Both the position numbers and the translations under genes were made by a program. Below are positions 1 to 11,891 of a stretch of 64,000 nucleotides of DNA, one piece after another (within the stretch, counting starts at the first letter, position 1; the number at the start of each line of letters is the position of its first letter). Source of the stretch: Hedera helix (Eukaryota > Streptophyta > Magnoliopsida > Apiales > Araliaceae). The stretch lies in assembly GCA_947179155.2 (NCBI GenBank), contig OX359265.1, positions 9,362,477 through 9,426,476 on the forward strand. Reading direction: 5' to 3'. The notes beneath the pieces were generated by a model. That model searched no databases, was not told the origin of the DNA, and saw only the letters and a list, made by a program, of their open reading frames with translations.

Positions 1-2
1 CA

Positions 3-590
3 GAAATCAACGGGATTGACCCGAAGCAGGTAATCCAATTTTTAACCATGGGTTTAAATGTTGATAAATCCATCAGGTTAATTGAGGAGCTTATCTCGAA
101 GTCTCCCGAGACTTTATCGGAGACTTACGAGAAGGTGGACAAGTTCGTAGAGTTAGAAGAGGCTCTCGCCAATCTTCGGGGATCCTCGAAAAACACCGGT
201 GATTTTCACCAGAGAGACCCCGGAGACGTTAGTGCCGAAAAGAAGTCCAACGACAATGGAAAAAAGGGGAATGAACGAAGAGATTCCAACAAGGATCGGC
301 AACAAAAGAACGATCCCCCGAGGGATCGAAGAGGTGCCGACAAGGATTATACACCCCTGAACACCAGCAAGAGCAATATCGTGAAAGCGATAAAAAATAA
401 ACCCTTCTATGAGAAGCCCCCGAAGATTCGGATTTTTGCAAGACAAAAGGAAGGAGATCAGTACTGCACTTACCATGAAGCCAAAGGGCATGATACTGAG
501 GAGTGCTACCATCTCAAAGACTTCCTCGAAAAACAGGTACGGAGTGGCAACCTGGACTGTTATATCGCCGATTCCTACCGACATCGGCAT
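3..590 (+). pseudogene. Tat gag polyprotein, C-terminal part
   Basis: The frame is open from the window edge, so no start can be assigned. The encoded protein is charged and Lys/Asp/Arg-rich, with a helical capsid end (IRLIEELISKSPETLSE) followed by a basic linker. A CCHC-like zinc knuckle, CTYHEAKGHDTEEC, lies near nt 465-510. Downstream the reading continues in another frame (near nt 590), which indicates an indel between gag and protease. In the family this protein packages element RNA into cytoplasmic virus-like particles. It is partial and probably inactive. Confidence 0.8.
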
Positions 591-3267
591 TTGATAGCCT
601 CGAGCCACCTCCACCCATTACTGAAGCAAGAGGTGTGGTTGACGTTATTTCCGGAGGATCAATCTCCGCTCTGTCCAACCGCAAGAGAAAAGCTTTCGGC
701 AGAGAAGTCCATCAAGTGTCTGGGAAACCGCAGAGCACCAAAATCGACCCCATCACTTTCTCCGATGATGATTACCCATCAGGGATGGTTACTCCCCATC
801 AGGATGCACTGGTCATAACCGCTCAGGTCGGTACTATGGATATGAAGAGGATGCTTGTTGATAATGGGAGTTCAGTCGACGTACTCTATAGCCAAGCATA
901 TAATCGGCTGGACTTGGGGGGAAGAAAGCTAGAGATCTGCAACGAGTCCCCTTTATATGGGTTCGGGAATAACCCAGTTCGTATAGCGGGGACGATCGAG
1001 TTGCCTGTGATCTTCGGGACTACCCCAAATCAAGCTTCGATCATGGTCCGCTTCTACGTGGTCCAAATAGAAAGCAACTACAATGTCATCTTGGGAAGAA
1101 CAACTCTATCGGCATTGAAAGCAATTACCTCCATCCCACATTTAAAAATGAAATTTCCAACCAAAAATTGGATCGGGGAATCTGTTGGAGATCAGGATCT
1201 TTCCCGAAGATGTTATTTGCAGACCATACAGACATCCTCTACCAGTGATAGCAAACAGAAAGCTACAATGAAGATCGAACTTGAACCTTTCACTGAGGGA
1301 TGTACTTAACCATTAGCAACACCAGTCGAAGATACGGTTGAGGTGCCACTGTTTCAAAATGATAATCAGAAAACTATACAGATTGACACAAACCTTCAAG
1401 ATGAAACCAAAACTCGGTTGGTCACCCTTCTTCGGGAATATGCTGACATCTTTGCATGGGTCCCAACCGATGTGACGGGCATTGACAAAACTGTGGCCGT
1501 ACATCAGCTGAGCGTTAACCCGAACTCCAAACCAGTAAAGCAAAAACGGAGGAACATAGCTCCCGAGAGGCAACAGGTAATTGATAATGAAATTGATAAA
1601 CTTTTGGCTGCTTACTTCATCTATGAAATCAATTACCCAGAATGGCTCGCCAATGTGGTGTTGGTCAAAAAACACAATGGGAAGTGGAGGATGTGCGTGG
1701 ATTACATAGATCTCAACAAAGCATGTCCGAAAGACTACTACCCTCTCCCGAGCATAGACCAATTGATCGATTCGACCTCGAGACATACCATAATGAGCTT
1801 CTTAGATGCTTTCTCGGGGTATAATCAAATAGCCATGCTTGAAAGCGATATTCCGAAGACGGCTTTCATCACCCATCGAGCCATATATGCCTACAAGGTC
1901 ATGCCCTTCAGGTTAATTAATGCGGGGGCTACTTATCAGAGGATGATGAACAAGGTGTTCAGTAGCCAGATCGGGAGAAACATGGAAGTTTATGTTGATG
2001 ACATGATCGTTCGAAGCATGAAGGAAGATAATCACTTATCCGATCTAAAAGAATGCTTCGAGAATGTCAGAACGAACAACATGAGACTTAACCCAACTAA
2101 ATGCACATTTGGCCTCGGGGTCAAGCAATTTTTTGGGATATATGGTTAGCCGAAGAGGGATTGAGGCAAATCCCAAAAAGATATCGGCTATCCTTGAAAT
2201 GCAACCGCCGAAGAACTTCAAAGAAATTCAACGGCTGACTGGGAGGCTGACAGCTCTTCGGCGGTTTGTGGCACGTCTAGCCGAGAAATGTCTCCCATTC
2301 TTTGGGACTTTGAAGGGAGCCCAGAATCAGAAAACTTTTCAATGGACCGAAGATTGCCAGGAGGCTTTTGAACAAATTAAGAGATATATCTCTTCACCTC
2401 CAATTTTGAGCAAAGCACTGCCCGAGGAGGATCTACAAATATACTTATCTGCCACATCCTTGGCAGTCGGGTCAGTTTTGATCAGAGAAGATTCACAAGG
2501 ACAAAAGCCAGTCTACTACGTAAGCCATGCTCTTCGGGATGCTGAAACCAGATACCCAAATTTAGAGAAGTTGGCTTACGCATTGGTTATCTCCAATCGG
2601 AAACTGAGGCATTACTTCCAGGGGCGGAATATTATCTTCCTCACTAACCAGCCATTACGGAAAGTCCTTTACAGACCGGAGTCCTCGGGAAGGTTGGCAG
2701 CATGGGCCATCGAGCTAAGTCAGTTTAATATTGAGTTATGTCCTCGGACGGCTATAAAAGCTCAGGCTCTCATCGATTTTATCATCGAATGTTCATTCCC
2801 CGAGGATACCAAAGATAAAGAATCTGAGTCCGAGGAAGTGACAATAACCCCCGAGGAGACTGCATGGATTTTATACGTCGATGGATCCTCTACCGGGACA
2901 AGAAGCGGTGCAGGGGTAATTCTCACTTCTCCAGAAGGTTTCAAAGTACAGCAATCTATCCGGTTTGGGTTCATGACCACTAACAACATAGCCGAATACG
3001 AAGCATTAGTGGCAGGATTGAAATTGGCCCGAAGTCTGGAAGTAAAATGCTTAACAATTTACAGCGATTCCCAACTGGTTGTGAAACAAGTGCTGGGAGA
3101 ATATGAAGCAAGGGAAGTTCATTTACAAGCCTATCTCCATCTGGTTCGGTCATTGTTGACATTTTTTCCGAAATATCAGATATTAGGCGTGGTCAGATCG
3201 GAAAACACCATGGCCGATGCTCTTTCCAAGTTAGCGACCACCGATCAAGGGGAGTTAGATGGAGCAG
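590..3267 (+). pseudogene. Tat pol, first part: protease, reverse transcriptase, RNase H and archaeal-type RNase H
   Basis: An aspartic protease with LVDNGSSVDVLY lies near nt 851-889 and its LGR motif follows near nt 1,095. A TAA interrupts the frame at 1,307-1,309. Reverse transcriptase runs from about 1,343 to 2,140 with FLDAFSGYNQI and the catalytic YVDDMIV near nt 1,990. A frameshift near 2,140 moves the reading to another frame. The first RNase H (DAETRYPNLEK, TNQPLRKVL) is at about 2,400-2,740. A second RNase H at about 2,860-3,240 starts WILYVDGSS and keeps the acidic series (VDG, AEYEA, YSDSQ, MADALSK). The frame then breaks at the Athila insertion, between RNase H and integrase. Confidence 0.9.
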
Positions 3268-3617
3268 TGATAGAGTTAAATTATACGATATTTTTATTCC
3301 CTAATACTTAGTTTTTATATTTATTGTGTGCTTAAATGTTTAATTACTTAGCTTATTTTGGTTTTAATAGGTTTTATAGGATTTTAGTTAACTTATGTTA
3401 ATTTAGGTAATTTTATAGTGTTTTTATATTTCTTTTTATTTATGTGATTTTATTTATTTTAAGTGTTTTATTTATTATTATGTGTTTTTAGGATTTTTAG
3501 GATTTTTAGTATTTTTATATTATTTTTATTTATTTTTATATTTTATTTTGTAGGAAAAATAAAGCTTCTGTAAATCTGGCAAAAGTCTGATGGCAAAACT
3601 GTAATTAACCAACACGG

Positions 3618-3870
3618 ATGGCAAAAATGTAAATAAGAAAAAAAGACGCGGAGGGGTATAATGGTAATTAGCCAGAACTCAGAAGTCCACGCAATGCGCG
3701 GAAGAATTTAGAAGACCGGAGTTGAAACGACGCCGTTTTGTGGTGCGTAGAGGCGGTGAGCAGTGGCCGCGCAATGCGCGGATGCAGGAAGACAGAAACA
3801 ACGTCGTATTATACAGGAGACCGCGCAATGCGCGGGCGTGTCGGTGACGTCAGCGGACGCGAAAAATTGC
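3618..3870 (+). repeat. GC-rich palindrome cassette in Athila 5' LTR
   Basis: This is a GC-rich island inside an AT-rich LTR. It begins ATGGCAAAAATGTAAATAAG, has CGGAGGGG and ATGGTAATTAGCC, then repeated near-palindromes CGCGCAATGCGCGG (three, the first with a C-to-A change) alternating with AAACGACGCCGTTTT-type palindromes. A related block lies in the LARD LTRs at 31,605-31,880 and 38,374-38,640. Function unknown. Confidence 0.75.
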
Positions 3871-4056
3871 ATTGACCGGTCAACTGTGGCGGTTTGTCTT
3901 GCACATAAATGCTGGAAAACCGAATTATTTCGGATTTTTACTATTTTTTGATTCCAAATTGGATTTTAATTCCAACTAGGGTTAGGATAATAATTATTTT
4001 TCTTTTTCTTTTATTTTTAATTGTAAATCCTATTAGGTTTTGGACAAGTTAGAGGC

Positions 4057-4066
4057 CTATAAATAG
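4057..4066 (+). promoter_or_regulatory. TATA box of Athila 5' LTR
   Basis: CTATAAATAG lies in a GGC..AGGG context about 35 bp upstream of a pyrimidine-rich stretch (CTCTCTCATTATTC), which is a plausible transcription start. The same motif occurs in the 3' LTR at 12,692-12,701. Confidence 0.7.
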
Positions 4067-4988
4067 AGGGTCAAGCTCTCTCATTATTCATTGTAAGCTT
4101 TTGGGAGTTTTTCTTCTACTTTCTTGGAGAGAGCTTTTCAACTATTGGAGATTATTTTGAAGAATGTCAGGCTAAATTTTTATTTTCAGTTCTAAAGGGA
4201 TGTTGAACCTTATTTTTAATTAATGTTTTAATTGAGTTTTATTATTTATTCCTTCATGCATGAGATTTATTCTTGATAATCTGTTTTAATTGTTCTATGA
4301 TATTTGCTTGATTAATTTGATAATGGCCTGTTAGATTAATCAATAATTTATCATATGCTAGATTAAGATTTAATATTAAGCAAACGAGATTTTATCTGAT
4401 CATAAGTAGCAATTAATAATATTTAATTGTGGTCAAACTTTTGAATATTATTATGATTATCAAGATGGCAAGTTAAATGGTCCGCGATGTTGAGATTGTT
4501 GCTTGGAATAATCTAATTCTCTAATTTTTAATGCAACTGTTATATTAAATCTAGACTAATAGTTCTAGGTTATATGATAGTTAGGGTCTTTTGTGAGCGA
4601 TTGCTGCATTAGATTTATAATTTAAGGAGGATTCCGGGTAGCTTGGCGATTGTCGGTTATCTAGGATTATTAATTTCAATTGAAGGAAAAGATAATAATA
4701 ACTTGATTAATTTGTTAATTAAAAGAAGGGGATACTGAACTAAGGAACTGAAGTTTATTTTAATTGATTTTTCTCCTATTTATTTATTATTCAGTTTTAT
4801 TTGTTTATTTGAATTTTAATTAGTTAATAATTAATTCCAAACCCCCCATTTAATTAGATATTTTTGAAAATATCAGATTTATTAAAACAATTCACTATCT
4901 GTGGGTTCGACTCTTACTTTCACTACTACATTAATATTTTTCAAAGTAAGATTTTATTTTTGGTTGCTTGCGACAGCTTCCCAAATTT

Positions 4989-5006
4989 TGGCGCCGTTGC
5001 CGGGGA
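4989..5006 (+). other. Athila primer binding site (tRNA-Asp)
   Basis: TGGCGCCGTTGCCGGGGA begins 5 bp after the 5' LTR. It is complementary to the 3' acceptor end of plant tRNA-Asp, which primes minus-strand DNA in Athila elements. Confidence 0.92.
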
Positions 5007-5090
5007 GTGTTATTTGTTTTATTTTTCTTTGTTTTCTTTAATTAACAATTTAATTTATTTATTTATTTATTTTTCTTTATTTTGTAGTGT

Positions 5091-6345
5091 ATGACCCGAT
5101 CCTCTCAATTTGGTGAATTGAATTTTGATCCAGAGATCGAGAGAACTGCAAGAAGGTTAAGAAAAGAGACTCGTCAAGCTAAGAGAACAGTTGAGGACCA
5201 AGCTTTCATATCCTCACCAGGCCTCAACGTTGCACTTGAACTCTACTCTAATAGTTCACCTAGCGATTCCGAAGAGGAGAAGGATGGCTGTCAATAATAA
5301 CAACAACAGGACTTTAAAGGAGTCAGCTACTCCTAATTTAAATCAACAGCCATTGTGTATTGAGTATCCTACTTTAGATGCTCCTTTTGAACTTAAATCC
5401 GGACTAATTCATCTTTTGCCTACTTTTCGTGGTCTTACAGGTGAAGATCCATACAAGCATCTAAAGGAGTTCCATGTGGTATGTTCAACCATGAAACCAC
5501 AAGGAGTCAATGAGGAGCACATCAAGCTGAGAGCATTCCCTTTCTCCTTAGCAGACCTAGCAAAGGATTGGCTGTACTTTCTCCCTTCAGGTTCAATACA
5601 ATCATGGAGTGACATGCAAAGGCTATTCTTGGAGAAATACTTTCCTGCTTCAAGAGTTGCCAACATAAGGAAGGAGATATGCGCCATCCGACAGTACAAT
5701 GGAGAGACTCTATACGAGTATTGGGAAATGTTCAAGAAGCTGTGCTCAAGTTGTCCACTACACCAAATCGATGAACAACATCTTATCTAATATTTTTATA
5801 AGGGATTATTGTCAATGGATAGATGTATGATCGATGCTGCAAGTGGTGGAGCACTAGTTGACAAGACTCCCGACGCTGCAAAGAACTTAATTGCAAATAT
5901 GGCAGCTAACTCACAGCAGTATGGAACTAGGGTGGATCACTCACCGAAGAGGGTCAATGAGGTGAACACAGGCAATATTGAGCAAAAATTGTCAGATTTA
6001 ACTGCTTTAGTTTTAAAGATGTCCACGGAAAATACACCTGTTGCAAAGACTTGTGGGATTTGTTTGTCATCGGATCATGTTACAGATGCTTGCCCTACTT
6101 TACAAGAGGATGACACCACACAACAAGCCAACGCAGTAGGGAACTTCCAAGGACAACCTCAACGTCGATATGATCCCTATTCTAACACATACAATCCAGG
6201 ATGGAGGGATCATCCCAATCTGAGCTACGGAGGAAATAGACCACCACCACCGCAACAAAATGCCTTTCCGAATAGGCAGCAAGGTTTCCAACCAGCTCAA
6301 CAACAGTACCCACCTCGACAAGTAACACCTGCAAATTCTGGGACA
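5091..6345 (+). pseudogene. Athila gag
   Basis: The protein begins MTRSSQFGELNF at 5,091. The first frame ends at 5,297 and the homologous reading continues in a second frame (MAVNNNNN from about 5,284), so an indel lies near 5,280-5,300. The capsid core (FRGLTGEDPYKHLKEF, WLYFLPSGSIQSW, RQYNGETLYEYWEMFKKL) is clear at about 5,410-5,790. A TAA stop interrupts it at 5,788-5,790 and the same frame resumes (YFYKGLL). A CX2C...H...C knuckle (CGICLSSDHVTDAC) and a Gln/Pro-rich tail follow. A further frame change near 6,340 leads into the next ORF. Inactive. Confidence 0.88.
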
Positions 6346-6347
6346 TT

Positions 6348-7931
6348 TTGGAGGATATGTTTAAAGCCTTTATGAACCACACCCAACAGTTTCAACAAGA
6401 TAAAAGGGCTTCCATTCACAATTTAGAGAGTCAGATAAGTCAGTTGGCTACAACCGTTGGTCAATTGGATTCTCAAGGCTCAGGAAAGTTACCTTCACAA
6501 ACCATTATAAATCCTAGAGAAAATGCAAGTGCTATTACGTTAAGGAGTGGAACGCAGTTGGACACACCAAGGGCTACTGTTGAATTTGATGAGGATAAGG
6601 CTAAGGAAGAAGCAGAAATTTCAAAGGTAATCTCTAACCCTCCTATTCAACTTAAGTCTAATCCTTTACCTTTTCCTCCCAGGAATCTTAGAACTTCAAA
6701 GAAGGATGAGCACAATAAGGAGATTCTAGAGACCTTCAGGAAGGTAGAAGTGAACATTCCTCTATTAGACGCAATCAAGCAAGTTCCAAGGTATGCCAAA
6801 TTCTTGAAAGAATTATGCACTAATAAGAGAAAATTAAAAGACGATGAAAAAGTGACGGTAGGAGAAAATGTGTCAGCGGTCCTCCAAAGAAAGATGCCCC
6901 CTAAATGTAAGGATCCAGGTATGTTCACAATTCCATGCAAAATAGGTAATTCCAGATTTGAGAAAGCCATGCTAGATTTAGGAGCTTCAATCAATGTCAT
7001 GTCATTATCTATTTATGCTTTTTTAAATCTAGGACCTTTGAAAAATACTGGTGTTATTATTCAATTGGCTGACCGTACTAACACTTATCCCGAAGGGGTA
7101 ATTGAGGATGTGTTGGTGCAGGTCAATGAGCTTATATTTCCTGCAGATTTTTACATCGTGGATATGGAAGATGATACATCTCCAAATCCCACCCATATAC
7201 TGTTAGGGAGGCCATTTTTGAAGACAGCAAGAACCATGATTGATGTGCACAATGGAACCGTGACCATGGAGTTCGATGGCAAGAAAATTCAGTTCAATAT
7301 CTATGAGGCCATGAGGTATCCTAGCGATGTCAATTCTGTTTTTGCTATTAACGTCATTGATTCATTAGTGCAGGATTCATTCGATCAAATGCATAAGGAT
7401 AGCTTGGACGTTGCCATCGCAAAGAGTTTGGAGGTGAACCAAGAGGAGGAGATTGAGCGAACACAAGAATTGAAAGAGACAATAGCTGCTTTGCATTCAT
7501 TGCCTAAAATTTCAGCTAAGTATGCAGTTTCATCTATTCAATTACCTGTAACTCATCAAAAACTGTTACCTTCTGTTGTGCAGGCACCCACATTGGAATT
7601 GAAGCCGTTGCCGACACATTTGAAGTATGCATACCTAGGGAAGGAGGACACCCTGCCAGTGATCATTGCCAACAATCTAACCAAAGTTCAAGAAGATAAA
7701 CTGCTTCGCATCTTGAGGGACCACATCACAGTCTTTGGTTGGACTATCGCAGACATCAAAGGCATAAGTCCGGCTGTGTGTATGCATCAGATACTTTTGG
7801 AGGAAGGAGCTAAACCAAAAAGAGAGGCTCAAAGGAGATTGAATCCACCCATGATGGAGGTAGTGAAAAAAGAGGTGATCAAATTGCTCGATCCAGGTAT
7901 TATCTATCCTATCTCTGATAGTCAATGGTAA
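6348..7931 (+). pseudogene. Athila gag C-terminus plus aspartic protease
   Basis: The 527-codon frame begins with a helical gag tail (ESQISQLATTVGQL) and the NPRENASAITLRSG region. The aspartic protease follows with LDLGASINVMS near nt 6,967-7,000 and HILLGRPFLKTA near nt 7,190-7,220. It runs on to the RT N-terminus (LDPGIIYPISDSQW), where a 1-nt frame change at about 7,928 breaks the polyprotein. The protease would normally process Gag-Pol inside the particle. Confidence 0.88.
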
Positions 7932-9319
7932 GTCCAGTACAGGTAGTTCCAAAGAAATCTGGTATAACTGTTGTTAAGAATGATAATAATGAGTTAGTGC
8001 CCACACGGATGCAAACAGGGTGGAGAGTGTGTATCGATTATAGGAAATTAAATGTTGTAACTAGAAAGGACCACTTCCCTCTCCCCTTTATTGATCAAAT
8101 GTTGGAAAGATTAGCTGACCACACTTATTATTGCTTTTTAGATGGTTTTTCAGGTTATAACCAAATTGTGATAGCACCAGAAGACCAAGAAAAGACCACT
8201 TTCACATGTCCATTCGGTACATTTGTCTATCGAAGGATGTCTTTTGGATTGTGCAATGCACCAGGTACTTTCCAAAGATGTATGGTGAGTCTATTTTCTG
8301 ATCTTCTTGAGAAATGTATTGAAGTTTTTATGGATGATTTCACAATTCATGGTGATTCCTTGGATGCATGCTTAGACAATTTAACTCGTGTACTCGACAG
8401 ATGTTTAGAAACTAATCTTGTTCTTAATTCGGAAAAATGTCACTTTATGGTAGAACAAGGTATAGTACCTGGTCATGTAGTCTCAGCTAGAGGATTAGAA
8501 GTCGATAGAGCTAAGATGGACATTATTTCTGCTTTGCCTTATCCTGCCAGTGTGTAGGCGACCCGTTCTTTTCTTGGTCATACAGGAATCTATCGTAGAT
8601 TTATCAAGGACTTCTCAAAGATAGCCCTACCGCTGTGCGAATTACTGAAAAAAGATGTGCAATTCCAATTCAATGACGATTGCAAGGAGGCGTTTAACAA
8701 GTTGAAGAAATTATTAACCTCCGCACCAGTCATACAACCACCAGATTGGAGTTTGCCATTTGAGATCATGTGTGATGCTAGCAACTATGTCGTAGGAGCT
8801 GTCTTGGGCCAACGAGTGAACAAAGCTGTGCATGCCATCTACTATGCTTCCCGAACTTTGAACGCTGCTCAGATTAACTACTCAACAACGGAAAAAGAAT
8901 TACTCTCCGTTATTTTTGCTTTAGAAAAATTCAGATCTTATCTTCTTGGCACTAAAGTTGTAGTTTATTCTGACCATGCAGCTCTCAGGTACCTGTTAAC
9001 CAAGAAGGATTCAAAACCGAGGATTATTAGATGGATCCTACTGCTCCAAGAATTCGACTTGGAAATCAAAGATAAGAAAGGAGCAGAAAACTTGGTGGCA
9101 GACCATTTGAGCAGGCTGATTAAGGAGGAAGACTCTCTACCATTACAAGATTCTTTTCCAGACGAACATCTCCTTTCCATTGAAAATTCAGTACCCTGGT
9201 ATGCAAATCTTGTTAACTATTTGGTTAGTGCTTACATGCCTAGTGAGTTTTCTAAACTCCAAAAAGAAAAGGTAAAACGAGATGCGAAATATTATGTGTG
9301 GGATGATCCGTACTTGTGA
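7925..9319 (+). pseudogene. Athila reverse transcriptase and RNase H
   Basis: The RT palm is well preserved: CIDYRKLN, FLDGFSGYNQI, SFGLCNAPGTFQR and the catalytic FMDDF near nt 8,327-8,341. A TAG at 8,555-8,557 interrupts the frame, which then continues unchanged (ATRSFLGHTGIYRRF). RNase H (MCDASNYVVGAVLGQ, STTEKELLSV, YSDHAALRYLL) spans about 8,770-9,110. A TGA at 9,317-9,319 ends this open stretch; the same frame resumes at integrase. It would copy element RNA into cDNA in the cytoplasm, but the stops make it non-functional. Confidence 0.9.
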
Positions 9320-10492
9320 AAATTTTGTTCTGATCAGGTAATTAGAAGGTGTGTGCCTGATAGTGAGTTTTTGTCTATTCTTACTTTATGTCACTCTTAT
9401 GCTTGTGGAGGACATTTTGGACCTAAACGAACAGCCCATAAAGTTTTAGAATCTGGTTTCTTTTGGCCAACTATTTTTAAAGATTCTTATCTGTTTTGTA
9501 AATCATGTGCAAATTGTCAAAGGACAGGAAATATATCAAATAGAAATCAAATGCCACAAAACCCTATCTTAATTGTTGAAATTTTTTATGTTTGGGGTAT
9601 TGATTTTATGGGACCATTTCCTGCTTCTTATGGTAATGTTTACATTCTTTTGGCTGTTGACTATGTTTCAAAATGGGTGGAAGCTAAAGCCACTAGGACT
9701 GACGATTCTAAAGTTGTTGCAGATTTTATCAAGTCTAACATCTTTGTCAGGTTTGGAACTCCAAGGGCTATTATCAGCGACAAATGAACTCATTTCTGCA
9801 ATAGGATGCTAGCGGCTCTGTTTAAGAAGTACAATGTTATACATAGAGTCTCTACCGCCTATCACCCACAAAGCAATGACCAAGCTGAAGTGTCCAACCG
9901 TGAAGTCAAGTCCATTTTAGAAAAGGTTGTCAAGCCAAATAGAAAGGATTGGAGTCTGAAACTAGAAGATGCACTATGGGCGTATAGGACAGCATTTAAA
10001 ACTCCTATAGGGATGTCACCTTATAGGATTGTGTTCGGCAAGCCATGTCATCTGCCAGTGGAACTAGAACACAAAGCTTTTTGGGCGATCAAGCAGTGCA
10101 ATATGAACCTAGATCAAGCAGGAGAGCACAGGAAATTGCAGTAACAAGAGCTTGAAGAACTCCGAAATGAAGCATATGAAAGCTCAAAATTGTATAAAGA
10201 AAAAACAAAGGCGTTCCACGATAAGAAAATTTTAAGGAAAACCTTTATAGTGGGTCAACAAGTCCTCTTATACAATTCCCGATTGAAATTATTTTCAGGT
10301 AAACTTCGTTCTCGATGGGAAGGTCCATTTATTGTTGTTAATATTTTTCCTCATGGTGCAGTAGAAATCCATAATCCGAGTACTGGAAAAATATTCAAAG
10401 TGAACGGTCATCGACTCAAACCATTCTATGACGATCATCAAGTGGAAAACGTGGAGATCCTGACGTTGACAGATCCAGTTTACCAAGATTAA
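9320..10492 (+). pseudogene. Athila integrase
   Basis: The N-terminal HHCC zinc-binding domain is at about 9,390-9,520 (HSYACGGHF...CKSCANCQ). The DDE core has its first Asp in WGIDFMGP, the second in ISDK just before a TGA stop at 9,785-9,787, and the Glu in NDQAEVSNRE. A TAA at 10,142-10,144 lies after EHRKLQ. The C-terminal domain (VGQQVLLYNSRLKLF, GKLRSRWEGPFIV) ends VYQD at 10,492. No chromodomain is seen, as expected for Athila. All stops are in one frame, so they are nonsense changes rather than frameshifts. Confidence 0.9.
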
Positions 10493-10531
10493 GAGTAAGA
10501 CGTGGTCGAGCCAATGACAATAAACAAAGGC

Positions 10532-10553
10532 GTTGCTTGGGAGGCAACCCAAG
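10532..10553 (+). other. Conserved hairpin downstream of Athila pol
   Basis: GTTGCTTGGGAGGCAACCCAAG can form either GTTGC/GCAAC or CTTGGG/CCCAAG stems, which are mutually exclusive. I recall a similar TTGGGAGGCAACCCAA block as common after pol in Athila elements. Its role is unknown. Confidence 0.6.
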
Positions 10554-11286
10554 AAATCAGATTTGCATTTCTTTCCCTTTTTCTTTTAATAGTTATTTGT
10601 GCCTATTTCTTTGCATTATAGTTTACATTGGGGACAATGTAAATTTTAAGTGTGGGGGAAGGGATTTAGGATATTTGTTTTATTTTTAGAAAATTTTTGT
10701 TTTATTTTATTTATTTATTTATTAAAAAAAATTTGTTTTATTCTTAGGGAATTTTAAAAATTTTAAATTTTTGGAATTTTGTGGGTAAATTCACTGCAAA
10801 CCCTCACGAGACAAAACTCGTCCACTTGGGGTAACCTTGGGGTTTAAAGGCTTATTGCACATGCTAAGTGTAACCGTGTTTCCTACGAAAATGAGATAGT
10901 TTATTTTATTTTATTTTTAGGATGTGTCACTTGAGCAATAAATTAATTAAATTTTAAATTTTTAGTCAATGATAAAAAATGTAGATTTTTATTTTAATAA
11001 CTCTTGGAAAAATGATAAATTTTTGCTTAGTTTGAATTTTTGACTTTTTATTGATTATTACTTTGTTTGAGATCTTTAAAATTTTTATGCACTTATATCC
11101 ATTTGTTTGATCTAGTTTTAATTTAGAGAAAGTTTAAATGGTTAAATGCTTATGAAAGATATTTTTGAGCTCTATATCTTATTTGATCATTATTTGAAGT
11201 GAAATATAAGACAAAATATAATTTGGAGGAGATGATTTAGGTAATTTTTCTAGGGTTGTTATTGGAAAAAATCTTGTGGTGGGTTG
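10554..11286 (+). other. Athila non-coding region after pol
   Basis: AT-rich with no ORF above noise. It holds an internal polypurine-like tract at 10,648-10,663 (AAGTGTGGGGGAAGGG) following TTGGGGACAATGTAA. The place where other Athila elements have an env-like ORF is empty here. Confidence 0.6.
10648..10663 (+). other. Internal polypurine-tract-like sequence of Athila
   Basis: AAGTGTGGGGGAAGGG shares its first 11 bases, AAGTGTGGGGG, with the functional tract next to the 3' LTR at 11,877-11,891. It may be a second plus-strand primer, which is inference. Confidence 0.5.
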
Positions 11287-11445
11287 AAATGGAGCGTAAA
11301 ACGCACTCACTCATAAACACATGAAAAAGCGAGATGGAGCGTAAAACGCACTTGCTGGTGAGATGGAGTATAAAATGCACTCACCGTGAAAAAAAATGAA
11401 TGATGAAGAAAAAAAATGGGATGGAGCATAAAATGCACCCATTAA
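11287..11445 (+). repeat. Degenerate tandem repeat in Athila 3' non-coding region
   Basis: Four copies of GATGGAGCGTAAAACGCACT-like sequence are separated by short A-rich spacers. Copies differ by substitutions such as GCATAAAATGCAC. Confidence 0.7.
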
Positions 11446-11876
11446 AAGGGAAAAAATTGAAAAAATATTTGAAAGAAAAAAATTGATAATCCTAGTATGT
11501 TTCATTGATTAAAAACATTTTGATCTTCTGATTTATATTTGTCTGTATTAGTTGAAAGTGATGAGAAAAATAAGTATTTTGAGTTTTGTTGTATGTCTTT
11601 TATAAGGTAATTAATAACCTAGACTTATCTGAGTTTTAATTAGTTTGATACATTTGGATACACACACACACAAAAGATCTTGAGTAAAGTAGAATTGGTA
11701 AATATGTTGAAGTTCTAGATTTTGCATATTTTGAAATTTTCTTTGAGTTATCATTTAAAAAATCTTTGAGGCTGATATTGAAATTTATTTTGATCTGTTG
11801 CTCAAGTAAGTTGTTTGGTTATTAGTTTTAATTTTATAGTTTTTATTTTTGTTTTGCCCGAGGACGAGCAAAAGCT

Positions 11877-11891
11877 AAGTGTGGGGGTATT
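11877..11891 (+). other. Athila 3' polypurine tract
   Basis: AAGTGTGGGGGTATT lies immediately before the 3' LTR (TGATAG at 11,892). Plus-strand DNA synthesis would be primed here. Confidence 0.8.

Larger units (their letters stand above)
3268..4983 (+). repeat. Athila 5' LTR
   Basis: The LTR starts TGATAGAGTTAAATTATACG and ends GACAGCTTCCCA. It matches 11,892-13,618 along its whole length. It contains a GC-rich palindrome cassette (3,618-3,870) and a clear TATA box at 4,057-4,066. Confidence 0.96.

Noticed and set aside
9573..9812. 79-codon ORF in integrase region
   Set aside because: Shadow frame of Athila integrase.
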